The notes under the pieces: generated by a model
Databases searched by the model: none
What the model saw: the letters and a program-made list of their open reading frames with translations, nothing else
What the model was told of the DNA's origin: nothing
Made by a program: the position numbers and the translations under genes
NCBI GenBank assembly: GCA_023055355.1
Contig: JALJCS010000024.1
Coordinates: 12,353,501 to 12,417,500 of the forward strand
Length of the DNA: 64,000 bases
Origin: Agelaius tricolor
Taxonomy: Eukaryota > Chordata > Aves > Passeriformes > Icteridae
Direction: 5' to 3'
Part shown: positions 49,520-60,700 of the stretch, piece after piece
Position numbering within the stretch: position 1 is the stretch's first letter
Layout of the letters: the number at the start of each line of letters is the position of its first letter

Positions 49520-49830
49520 AGGCAATAAATTTCTAGAAAGTTGGACCAGCTAGAGAAGTATTGCAGAGACTCAATAAAAATCAGAAGTCAAGGAAATGTG
49601 ACCCTGAGACCAAAGAGAGTAAAGAAGAGTAGGTGGAGGAGAAAGATAACAGTTTTCAAGTGTGTGAAAGGTTCTTATGAAAGGATGAGGAGGAATGTCT
49701 GGTGCTCATGGACACAAAGCATAGAATAAGAAGCATTTTTAAATTACAAAAAATGTGTGGGTCAGACTTTATGAAAAGTACTGAAAAATTTACGAATAGA
49801 AAACAACTGAAAAGGTTTTACAGATGGAGA
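49520..49830 (+). mobile_element. Second, older CR1-type 3' remnant
   Basis: Immediately downstream of the previous copy lies a more diverged plus-strand fragment of the same region. CAAGTGTGTGAAAGGTTCTTATGA (49657) parallels the first copy's CAGTATGTGAAGGGAGCTTACA (about 49036). It is followed by AGGAGGAATGTCTGGTGCTCATGGACACA, and then TTAAATTACAAAAAATGTG, which parallels the first copy's TTTAAATTGAAAGAGATTTAG. It lacks the ATTCTATG tail. I read it as an older insertion beside which the 48645 copy landed. Confidence 0.5.
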
Positions 49831-51071
49831 CGAGCAGATCCATAATATTAGAGAACTTTAAGAACATTATACTGCTATTGCCTGTCCTAACAGATATCCC
49901 TCAGGAATGACTAATCTGGAGAAATGGACCAAAAGTCCTCCTGTTGTCCTTTACAGTCATATGCTTTCATGGGCCTTAGAATTGCAAGAGACAATACAAC
50001 AAGAGTGGAGAATGCTGCATTACTTTAAGGAAAGGACAGTGAGTCTCAGCATTCAGGAAGGCAAATATTTATCAGTGTCTTCTGAATGATGCACAGTGAT
50101 TTAGAAATACCTCATGCCAGAATTTCTGGCATCTTTTCATTGCTGGCTCTGCCGTCATTCCCTCTGTGAAAATAACCCAGTTGCTTAACCTCTTGGTATC
50201 AATTGATTTGCTAAACAGCTATAACTCTGTGCTATCATGAGGCTATGAGTTTGTGAATGCTTATGCTGCATCCAGAAAATTCAGGATGAAAAGGATATAA
50301 AACTGCAAGTAATGATCCCTTATTTATAATTGCCATGGTTCAATAAATGCTAGCTGGTTCCAGTTTTCTAAGGAAGCACTGGTTCCTTCACAGTAAGAAT
50401 CTGAGTTTTGGAGAAAGTTCCAAACCAAATCGAGCTCTTTTTGAACTTTGGATGACAAAATGTCATCACCATTACAATTTCCAGGCTACTGCATGAGACA
50501 TTTTGTTTGCAAGGATTAGCAGCATGTAGACCAGAGCTGGAAATCCCTGACCTCTGCAGCAACAGAGCCATAACTCCTTGCTTGTCTGCTTCCTCCTCTC
50601 CCATAACAACCTTCCACCTTCAGCAAACACAAGCCACAGTGCACATTTGATCAGCTGTGACCGGTGCACAAGGTCAGCTGCGTTCCCAGGAGCTTCCAAC
50701 CCATGAGAATTATAAGGCAGTGTGATCTCATCCTTACCACACCAAAGAGTGGTCAAAGAGCCCCAACAGCACCCCATCATTCTGCTATCCAGCAGATATC
50801 TGCATTGCACACCTATTATTGACACTAATATCTTGGCATCTGTAAGGGTTGTATTCACTCCATAGATTCCAGGAGTCATGACCATGATGAAGATAAAACT
50901 GTTTATTTTCCTTAGCTGTCACTCTTAAGGCTGTAAAGTACATGCAATTTGTAATGTATATGGGGTACAGCTTCTAATTACTTTTCAGATTTTTTTAACT
51001 GAAAGCCTTGATCTTTAAAATAAACAAAACCAGATAGAAATCTGAAACAGGATCCACATTGACACCCATGT
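49831..51071. other. Unannotated unique sequence
   Basis: No supported gene or repeat. A 137-codon minus-strand frame at 50472-50885 overlaps another frame and has no domain. Confidence 0.55.
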
Positions 51072-51386
51072 GCTTCGGCAGAGAAAGAGACGTTTTGGCC
51101 CTCCTGAGGCTGAAATCCAGAGAACTGAGGCAAGTTCCTCAGCTTTTTACACAGTTTTAAAGAGAAATAAGGTCTATCATAGAAGTCTTCAAAATAATCT
51201 GCACTTTCTACAAGGGAAATTCCAAAGGCTTCGGCAGAGAAAGAGACGTTTTGGCCCTCCTGAGGCTGAAATCCAGAGAACTGAGGCAAGTTCCTCAGCT
51301 TTTTACACAGTTTTAAAGAGAAATAAGGTCTATCATAGAAGTCTTCAAAATAATCTGCACTTTCTACAAGGGAAATTCCAAAGGCT
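51072..51386 (+). repeat. Exact 156-bp tandem duplication
   Basis: Unit 1 is 51072-51227 and unit 2 is 51228-51383, with no mismatch by eye. The bases GCT that begin each unit recur at 51384-51386, a 3-bp microhomology at the junction. Because 156 is a multiple of three, frames stay open through both copies. The 125-codon plus-strand frame at 51070-51447 therefore contains a 52-residue basic repeat twice, and a 103-codon minus-strand frame (51289-50978) carries a repeat too. Neither peptide resembles a known family. The perfect identity means the event is very recent, a polymorphic variant or an assembly artefact. Confidence 0.97.
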
Positions 51387-53760
51387 GAACAGGGAATTGC
51401 CTGTAACTCTTTACCAGGAAAATTCCATGAATAGAGTAATCTCCTAAGTAAAGCCCATTTCAGGTGCCTACACCTCTATGGAATTTATAAAAGCAAAGAG
51501 CCTGTGACCTTTCCTAAAATATGCTGAATGGAAATGGCTTTTTTTTTTTTTTTTTTTTTTCTTTTTGAGAGCACAAATAGTGACAATATTCCTCTTTTCA
51601 TTTTCCTCAGGGCAGCCCAGTGCTGATGCACAAGTAAGATATCAAGATAATACAGAGTGACCTCCTCTCTTGCAACACAGAGCGTAGCTATTCCCAATTC
51701 CTCTGTGCCTCTGAAGATGTGCCTCTGTGTTACTCTAGCGTTCTAAACTAATCCCCTGAGCAGGCAATTTGTGTAATGCTGGCCTGGATTAACCTTCAAG
51801 GTTTCTGATGCAAACACATGCAATATGGCAGCTGGTTGGAAGCACGATGGCTGTTTCCTCAGGGAGGGTTGGAGGGCCTGAAGCCACTGTTGTCTTAGCC
51901 AAAATGTAGCTCTTGAACCTACTGAGAGCAGGCAGGGGATACATAGCCTCGATTTTGTCTCCAAGTCCTCTGCCTCCCCAAGTATCAGTTTAAAACATTC
52001 TCTAAGAGGGAGATACCTCTGCACAAGCAGGAAGAGAAATATTCAAAACTTGGTCAAAATATCTGGCACATTTTTAGTAGAATCCAATTTGAAATGCCTA
52101 TATCTGGACCTCAGTGGAGAAATTGATAAATCTGGTTTCTGAACCACGATGAATTTGAATGTGATCAATATGCTTTGTCTCAAACCTGAGGTGCATCTGG
52201 GCATTGGTTCAAGAGAGTTATGGATGCCCAGCAGAAGGCAAGTGGGCGTCCATGACTTCCAATCTCCTCCAGGAATTTGTAGCAACTGAAGGGAGGATTC
52301 AAGGTCACAGTTTTTTAACGCAGATAGTGTTAGACCTACACCTGATTTTATGTAGCCTAGCCTTTATTGAGTTTGCTCTTAGTTGCTTATTTTTAATTAT
52401 CTTTATTTATCAGACTGAAGAAGCAAGGGAAATTTGGGTAAGCAGCTTTCCCAAGCCATACTATTCAGAATATCAGCTCCACTAGTCAGCTGAACACAAG
52501 CAAGAATCATTGGATTTAAGTTTTTTCTTTAAGGATTTAAGTCTGAGGAACTTGATGAACAAATCGCAGAATCATTAAGAAGCTCCCAACCCCTGGCCCA
52601 GCATCCTGCTATCCTGCCAGTGTCACTGTCCACACTGGTATGAGGGAAAAAGATGATAATTCCAGTGAACCATTTGTGGGAATTTGAGCTATTTGAGCAG
52701 TTCTACTACTTAATTTCCAGGAGCAGCCACTGAAATTAAAGCAGCAACAAAAAACCCCCTATCCTTTCTCATGTGATTCCCATGAGAAAGCAATTGGTCC
52801 CCCATGGTCATCCTTACACGGATTGCATATGACAATAGCAACACACACAAATTAAGTAGATGCTTGGTATTTCCTCTTTCAGGAAATGAATTTTTCATAA
52901 GTTATTATAAAGTATTTTATTGAATGAAATCTTAAATATCTTCCTTGTAGTGCCCCAGACCTTGCCAATTTCTTTTGACTGAGCACTTTGCTCTTAGCCC
53001 ATGAATAATGAAATTGAGCAATTACATACAAGCAATGCCTCCTGCTGCAAAGCTCAGAAACTTATCTGATGGGGCTTTTCTCTTTTACTTTTGAAAGTCT
53101 GGGCACCCCTGAGGAGAAGAAGGTGATATTTGCCCTTAGAAATCTGGTTAAAAGGCCCAGTGGACATTTCACGGTGCTCTAGTTGCTCCCTTTGCTTAAC
53201 CTTGTAAAAATTTTATAGTAGTCTAACCCCCTGAATTCCAAATTTTTTTACCCACTGCTATTGTAGTTACTAGTGAGGAAATGTCAGCATTTATTTATGG
53301 TACCACAACACTATATGGTTCCTTCATGAGCTGTATAATTCTGGTACTTTTCACCTCATTTAAAAACTTGTTTCAAAGAGACCTTGGATAAATTTTGCAG
53401 CGCTGCAGTTGTGAACACAGAGGTGAATCTACTGACACAGCTTCAGCAGATGCTTTTACTACTGTTCATTAACTTTAGCTCTGCTGCCATCAGAATTATA
53501 TAAGGAACATAAAGGAAATTAAAAAAAAAATGACTCATGCAATTTGATTTCTGCTGTGTCATTTCCCACTGTTTTGCTCTTGGTACCTGAACAGGCCGGC
53601 AATCACACAAACTATTGAGGTCACAGCACAGAAATGAATGGCAAGGGTTCAAAGTTGAAAATGCAATTATCTCCTCCATTTCCAAACAGAATTGCAGAAG
53701 TAGCATCACTGAAGCTGTAACAGAAAGCTCATTTCAGTTTTTATTTTGCTTTAACTAGGC
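51387..53760. other. Unannotated unique sequence with one poly-T tract
   Basis: A run of 22 T lies at 51539-51560, followed by CTTTTTGAG. It may be slippage or the tail of a minus-strand retroposon. Otherwise there is no supported gene or repeat. Confidence 0.55.
51539..51560. repeat. Poly-T tract (22 T)
   Basis: Uninterrupted T run. On the minus strand it is A22. No target duplication was found around it. Confidence 0.9.
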
Positions 53761-53767
53761 AAAGATG

Positions 53768-53839
53768 TTCTTCCCTCCCTTTTCCTTGTTTCTTTCCCCT
53801 ACCCATCCCTATTCCTCTTCCCTCTCCCCTACTCTTTTC
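53768..53839. repeat. Pyrimidine-rich tract
   Basis: About 70 bases of nearly uninterrupted C and T (CCCTCCC, TTCCTTG, CCCCTACCC motifs) ending in TTTTCAGC. It could form triplex-type DNA or serve as an acceptor tract, but no consensus donor follows at exon distance. Confidence 0.7.
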
Positions 53840-55298
53840 AGCTTTGTGGTGAGGACTACAAATATTTCTTTTAAAAAAGGAGTATATTTCATGTGTTCAG
53901 TTTGAAAACAATTAATCCCTCATTTTATGTTCATGTCACATAGGGTACTTGATTTTTCAAATACTTGTTTCCTTTGGTTTTCTGCATACTTGCTTAATCT
54001 AAATCCATAGTCAAACTTTCTGTTCTTCTACAGATATGAGATCAAACATGGGAAAATCAGCAATTAAGAAAACACTTTTTTCCTCCCTTACTGCTGCAAT
54101 TTTTGAGCTTGGGATTTCCCACAGTCATTTCCCATACATCTTTTGGGAAAGCTTTCCATTGCTTCTCGAAGGGAGCTTTTAGTGGAGGAAGCCTACAATT
54201 GTTCAGGATGATCCAAATAAGCAAACAGTACAGGACATAAGGGTTTTTTTTGGATATTCACAGAAAATAAAATTCAGAAAAAAAAGAATGTTTTTGACTT
54301 TTAAATACACTTCTTCATTACTGCCTTTACATTTTTTTTATTTTTTTCCTCCCCCAATTTATATTTTCCCATTTGTTTTGAGTGAATCTATTTCTAGTGC
54401 ATTTATATTCTAGTGCATTTACATCACATCTTTCCAATATTCATTACTTATTAAATTGCTTTTCCCAGATCAGTCAGGTGCTAATTGCACTTGTTATGAA
54501 AGACCAGCACTATCAAAAACAATATTGTGCCACCTTCCCTGCATTGAATTTAGTGAGATACTTCCTTATTTACTCCAGTGAAGTTGCAAGAACAAAATGC
54601 CACATGGCCTCTTTTGGACCAGGTTGGTCAGGGAATGTGAGTGCTACGGGTCAGATGTTCCAAAACATAAATCTTAGCAAAAAATTCAGTTTGGAATCCA
54701 TGTTTTAGGACATAAACTCTCTATATGAGTGCACTGCTTGAAAAGAGTGATTGAAAAGAGAAAAAGTTACTGGATTGGAAGCTGTTTTAATAGGAAACAC
54801 TAAGCACAAAAGTATCTGAAACTTCAGCTTTTCTTTGAAGCTCAAACACCTCAATTAAATTAGGATGCAGAACCTCATGTCCTCTCTTGGAAAAAAATCA
54901 CTTTGAAATGATCTCAAAAGTCTTCAGAAGTGGGTATTAGAGAAGAATTCTTTACATAATAGACCTTTTTGTAACAGTGAGGGTATGACTCTCAGGAAGA
55001 CTTTGTTCAGTTCCTTTTTCCACTAGAAAATTAAAATCAAAATTCACATACCAGAGGAATATATGTACCAAAGACCAATAGTTTATTTTTCGATAAAGGA
55101 TATTCAGCACAGATAATGCTGATTCCTAAAGATATTGTAATCACATATTTCAACATATACTGTAAAATGTTCATACTTAAAACAGTTATCTTGAGCAACC
55201 TTGGCAGCAGGAAAATTTCCTGTGAATATTGAACATCAAACGATGTGCCTCACCTCTCAGGACATCATTAACATAGTTCTATAAGATTAATATTATTT
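53840..55298. other. Unannotated unique sequence
   Basis: No gene supported. It includes a 16-bp direct tandem at about 54392-54423 (TTCTAGTGCATTTA unit). The 108-codon frame at 54382-54708 has no domain. Confidence 0.55.
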
Positions 55299-55356
55299 AC
55301 AGAATCACAGAATCTTCTGAGTTGGAAGGGATGCACATAGATCATTGAGTCATAGT
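55299..55356 (-). mobile_element. Short CR1-type 3' remnant
   Basis: The plus strand reads ACAGAATCACAGAATC, then GAGTTGGAAGGGATGCAC and AGATCATTGAGTC. This is the reverse complement of a CR1 3' end and is similar to the tail carried by the SINE at 7846. No tRNA head is visible beyond it. Confidence 0.75.
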
Positions 55357-56798
55357 GCTCATGTAGAAATTTGTACCTTTCCAGGTATTGTTGTCTCCTT
55401 CACACTCAGTGCCACAGAATTTCAAAATTTTATGTATATTTAAACCATCAGCCATCACCTTGCTTTTAACTGTATTGCTGTCTGTGTGGCAGAATAAAGA
55501 CATATTGAAAAAATCATCTATCTTTCCTTTTAATCATTGCTCTCAGGTTCTTAGGGGACACACAGATGGAAAATGAACAAGTAAAAGGAAAGAAGGAGAA
55601 ATAAAAAATTCAGGTCCGTTAACACTCATAAATCCCCAGGCTTTTCTACAGATTAAAGGCTCAAGCTAAGGGGATAAAGTTAATCTTAAATTTAAGACAA
55701 GTCACTTTTCTTTCTCACATAATAGTATTTTTTGTGGCAAGAAATAAACATTCTCTCATTTGTTCTTCTAAAAATTGTGCATGCTGAGTGATTTTTGCAG
55801 AGCATTTATCTAAAAACTTTTAAAGCTATACTTGTTGTCAAACTCCTAGTGGAAGTTTTACAATAGGTAGAAGATAAATACATTGATAAATAAATTATTT
55901 AAAAGAAACAAGCATTTGCTAGTGTTGCTCAAATTTCAGCAAAGCCACATGTGAAGTAACTGCAAAGTTGATTGCATGGTACATCAAGATTCTGATAGCT
56001 GAAGAAAAATTAACAGAGAAAGTTAGTCATAACCTTGAAAGCATTTAGTATAGAAATCTTAAATGAATAAAAATAGGAATAACTGAGTTAATTTGTGGAC
56101 ATGGAAAATGCTTAGGAGAACATTTAATTTCTTGATACAGGTTTCCTTTTTTTTATTTGTGTGGGTTTAAAAGTTATTTTGCCCATAATGCAATGCATCT
56201 TTACTCATTATATTTAAGTTTACCTGATCTAAAAGGGTTTTAAATTTGATATAAGTTTATACTAAAAATGCATATCTAACTTTTTGAACCACCATACAGA
56301 TCTAATTTTATGTTTGAATTGCATTTCCCAAAAGCCTGAGAGTGTTAAATTCTGCGATATTAGTGTTAGCATGCCTGCAGCCTTTTCACAAGAAGGAATT
56401 TCAGGAAAAAATTCCCAGCTGTGTTAACATTGGTTCAGCTGTGTCAGCAGGAGCTTGATGATTTGATCATCTTTCCACTTTTAATACAGAAGTAAACTAT
56501 GTGAATCCACCTTCATTATTTTTTCCAGTTCAAAAGCTAAACACCTTGATTAGCAAATATTCACATGCCCTCTCAGAAATTACCCAAAACTCCCAAATAT
56601 GTTCTCAGATAATTCAAACATCTTCATAAGGAAATACTGTCATTTTCTTCACAATACTTGAGTGAAGTCATAAAAAGGCCTCATGATTTCTTTCCCAAAA
56701 AAGTGTTCCATCATAGGAGCTCTTGGCAAAAGAGAATTTTCATAGATAATGAAATTGCAGAAATATGTACAATTTCCCAAGAACTCTAGACCATATTC
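55357..56798. other. Unannotated AT-rich sequence
   Basis: Nothing supported. Short frames only. Confidence 0.6.
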
Positions 56799-56864
56799 AG
56801 GGGTTGGAATTAGATGATCTTTATGGTCCTTTTCAACCCAAACAATTTTGTGATTTTATGATGT
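56799..56864 (+). mobile_element. Short CR1 3'-terminal remnant
   Basis: The plus strand reads GGGGTTGGAATTAGATGATC, then TTTATGGTCCTTTTCAACCC and AAACAATTTTGTGATTTTATG. These are the last 65 or so bases of CR1 with a degraded ATTCTATG tail. Confidence 0.85.
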
Positions 56865-57599
56865 TGGAGTGCAAGTATTCAGAAGAAGAGATTTATGACT
56901 TTCTGAAATCCTTTCCTCCATAAATACATAAAAATGTGGAAATAACCTTTCTGAAAACAGTTTTGATGGCTAGCTTTTAGTCTCTCTGAAAGTCCCTATT
57001 CTGTATCCTGGAACAAGTTAAATGATGGAGTGGATGTATTTTTATAATTTCCTGATATGTCCAAGGCCAGTGATACAAACTGTATCTGAAAACACTTTAT
57101 GGTATTAAATAATACAGGTTCAGAGCTGGTTTTTTTCTTTTTCTTTTCCTTTTTTTTTTAATCTGGCCTTACTGGATAGTTTTACAGAAATAAAACAAGA
57201 AAGAGCAGCTATGGTCTGAAATAATATTTCCCAAACCACATTGAATGGACTAAGTGTAGGAATCAAGAAAGGTGATCAAGGAGTTCAGGCACTGGAAAGG
57301 CTCTGCTCTGCTGCTGTTTTGCAGTCACATGAAGCCAAGAGGTCTCGGCATGGGCCTGTTTTATTCACTGATGGAAATGTCTTCATTCAGCATTGCATGA
57401 TGAGAATCTCAGCAAAGCAACTGCTGCTGGTGAGAGCCCAGACAGGAGCCTGGGACACTTCTGCTGAAGCCACAGTCTCTGTGCCTCATTTCACTCTGTC
57501 TGGTGCTCATCCCCTGGCTGTGAATGCACACAGGACCTTGATTGACAGATCTAAATTAAAGACCAAGTGAGCAAATTGTGTCACAGTTCAAGGAAACTT
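56865..57599. other. Unannotated sequence with a 110-codon open frame
   Basis: A plus-strand frame runs 57241-57570 (109 codons) and its translation is not obviously biased. I recognise no domain, signal peptide or splice context, so I do not call a gene. A T-rich run lies at about 57130-57160. Confidence 0.45.
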
Positions 57600-57760
57600 T
57601 GAGAAGAGATCCCATGTGCTCATTGCCATTGGCTGCAACAGAACACTGCAGTAACGACAGACAATCCGAAATGGCGTGGATGCAGTTTCATCAAATTACG
57701 ACAACTTCATGCTGAGAGTCCCTGGCTCTTTTCTTGCACTGAGGATCTCTGTAAAAGATG
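57600..57760. promoter_or_regulatory. Candidate conserved element with retained CpGs
   Basis: Four CpGs at 57655, 57667, 57675 and 57699 lie within 46 bases in a region otherwise nearly free of CpG. An inverted CCAAT word (CCATTGG at 57627-57633) lies just upstream. CpG retention without repeat sequence suggests either constraint or chance. No promoter elements such as TATA or an initiator can be assigned. Confidence 0.25.
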
Positions 57761-60700
57761 TCTGAGGATTAATCCTTTTCTCTCTTTTCCTCTATGTTTT
57801 TTTTTTTTTAATATAGGATGTCATGTATCCAGACAAAAACCCATTAGTCAGGGGGGAAAACGGGATGCAAGGACAGCACCTTAACAGGATACGCAAGGCA
57901 AAACTGGTGCCTGTTGCTTTTGCTAGTAGCATTCTTTGCAGCTTTGAGTAAATTGCTACTTATGCAATTAATTCTTTTGTTCCTTTTTCATTTGTCCAAA
58001 TAAATGTTTTCTCTAGGTCTGAGTAGTTCCCTGAAAGGCAACTTAACCACCTGAAGTTAAACATGTGTTTGCCGGAACAGAGTGGGTCTTGGACTTCTGT
58101 CTGATTGCAAATGCATATTTTACTGTTTATTTCTATATGCAGTCCGTAGACTTTGATGTATTCTGAATAAAGAAAAATTAATAAATCAATAAAGAAAACC
58201 ATGTCTAAGATTCAGAAAAGTTGCGAATTTTTATGATCACCCCATTCCATGCCAGCAGAGTGACATTGGTAGAGGTTTCTTTATCTCTAATGGGCATATG
58301 CAGGCTCCTGCCAAAGATGCTACCTACATGCCAGATGAGTTGCTGCCAGGTTATAAACTTCGAAGGACTTGTTATTCTGAGCACTAAAAGAGTTTTCTCC
58401 CATGCTACATTTTGTGATTTTATTAACAGATTCATTGCTACCTTACAGAGTAGCTTCATCAGTCAAAGAGCACCTTCAGCGCTATCCAAGCATCAAAGAT
58501 GGATCCAAATGTCCCTGATTATGTAGTTTCCATTTTAACCTCAGATGGCTCAGGGCACCTCAGCATTCTCTTTTGGATCCAATAAAACACCAGGGTTTCA
58601 CCTGGAGTATGCCACAGTTGTGAGTACAAGGAATGAGCCACAATACAGAGAAAACAAGAGGAGAAAAGCAATTTTCTGTGACTACTTGAATTAAAATTTA
58701 ATCAGAGATACAAAATATAGTGCAAAAAGACAGTATGTTGCTTGGACTCAAATCAGTTCAGGAAGCTTTTCAAAACATGCACCCTACTTGATACACATGC
58801 TTATCTTCTCTCCTTACTAGAGATATCTTTATGAACCAAGACAGTAAAGTACTCAGACAACCATAAATATTCATTGAATGCGAGACACAGACAGTCTGCT
58901 TCAAAATGTGAGGAGTAATTCTGCAAATAATATCCTATAAAGTACAAGGAGGCCAAAATGCATTACAATTAGGGTCAGCAACAAAATATTTGCAGGAAAA
59001 CAAGAATTTGGAAAAAAAAAATTTTTTTTAGCTCTGCATTTCAGTTAAAGAAAGAAAATTGGTTTAAGTTTATAGAAATTCTTAAGAACAGTTTTGAAAG
59101 GAAAATTGAGAAGTCTAATCTACAAATTGACCTGGTCAAGTATGTTGATTGTTTTCTAATGCATTTTCTGGCAAATGTGCCTTTTGGCAAAACACACATG
59201 AATTTATAAAACTGCTTGGTTTCATGATATCTTCAATTCTCAGTGAAAAAAATTTACTTCATTCAGAAATACAGGATATATATAACCAAAAAAAAACCCC
59301 TGCTTTATTGGTTTCATCTCAAATCAGGTTTTAATGAAGTAGTTTTTAGAAGAACATATTTAGAGGGGATTCATTGAAGTCTCATTGATGCATCTGCTTT
59401 AAGTGCTGTTTTTACTTATATATCCTTTGGACAACTTTTCTCTAAGCCTTCTTCTCTGGGTTATCATAAATATTCTTTCATAAAGTAAACACTATTCTTT
59501 GGTATATTCTATTATTTATATATGTAAAGGTTCCACCAACAGTGTTATTTTAGCATTCAAAAAAATAGATGGGAGATAGTGCTTTGATATTACTCCCCTG
59601 TGGGATCTGGAGCAAATCACTCTGCAATGCTGCTTTTCTGCTTACACTGTTAAGTTTTTGAAAAGAAATTGTCTTTCACATTGTATTTGTACACTGCCTC
59701 TCAGCTGAGACCTCCAGATGCTACCATAATACAAATACCAAATAGCAGCACTATCTGCTAAATAATGAATACTGCAAGCGTGCTGATGAGACAACCATTT
59801 GGGATGGGATATTAAATACCTTTCCCTGGGTCACGTGATTCATTATTTCCAGAGAAAGCATGGAAAGTGCAAGAGCCTCCTGTCTAGCAAAGGGGTGCAT
59901 GAGGACTCTTGCAGGGTCTCTGAAGGGGTAGGACACTCTTGCTGTGTTTAACAAGGTATTAATCAAAGTGGCCCCAAAGATCACAACACTGCTCAGCCAA
60001 GGGGGAAACTGTTAGGATCTAGCAGCCATCTGAGAAGCAGACGAGAGGACTTGGGGCTCCACCACTCTTTAGACAAAAAACTGGATGAGAAATACAGAGG
60101 GAGCAGTGTCATGGGCTGCTCCTGTGTTAACAAATTAGTGTCAGGGAACATTCCTGGGCGCTGGAGAGCAGCCATGTGTACCAACAGAACAGCTCTGGCT
60201 GTGCACCTTTCCAGGGCCAACCATGATATATTATACCAGGAGCCATTCGTGGATCAGGAGCCATTTCCATGTAACCATTTGCCTCCTGGAAAACACCCAG
60301 TTCTAGAGGATAAGAGAGGTACATGTACAGACATATGGCATCTCCTGCCAGCCACGCTCAAAGGCAATGATTTGCCCTGGGCATGCTAAATCTCCTCATA
60401 CCTCCACTAGCACTTGCAGAACCTGTGAGCTCAGTCCTGCATTTAGGACACTTTGAAGGTCAGACCCATGTTTGGCTGTAAGGAGATTTCCTTTTTATGT
60501 TCATTGTGCTGGTCAGAGGATTCCTACTCCATTTTCTCTGGTTTACCTTCACTGGCTGTCAGAGACATATCATGACCAGAAAGGAGCTGTGTGCATGCCC
60601 AGGACAGAACCAGCCACCCTGTTAATCACATGCCATGGCACACAGTGGTGAATGGAGCTGACCTTTGCTGTACAATGCTCCTCTAACAGAGTCCTAGTGT

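Noticed and set aside
53768..53839. Acceptor tract of an exon starting at about 53841
   Set aside because: No consensus GTAAGT/GTGAGT donor follows at normal exon distance, and the downstream frames close quickly.
54392..54423. 16-bp direct tandem TTCTAGTGCATTTA
   Set aside because: Real but a single small duplication in AT-rich DNA with no sign of function. Noted only within the surrounding stretch.
57241..57570. 109-codon plus-strand open frame
   Set aside because: Reads somewhat protein-like but matches no family I know. Without exon borders or conservation it cannot be called a gene.
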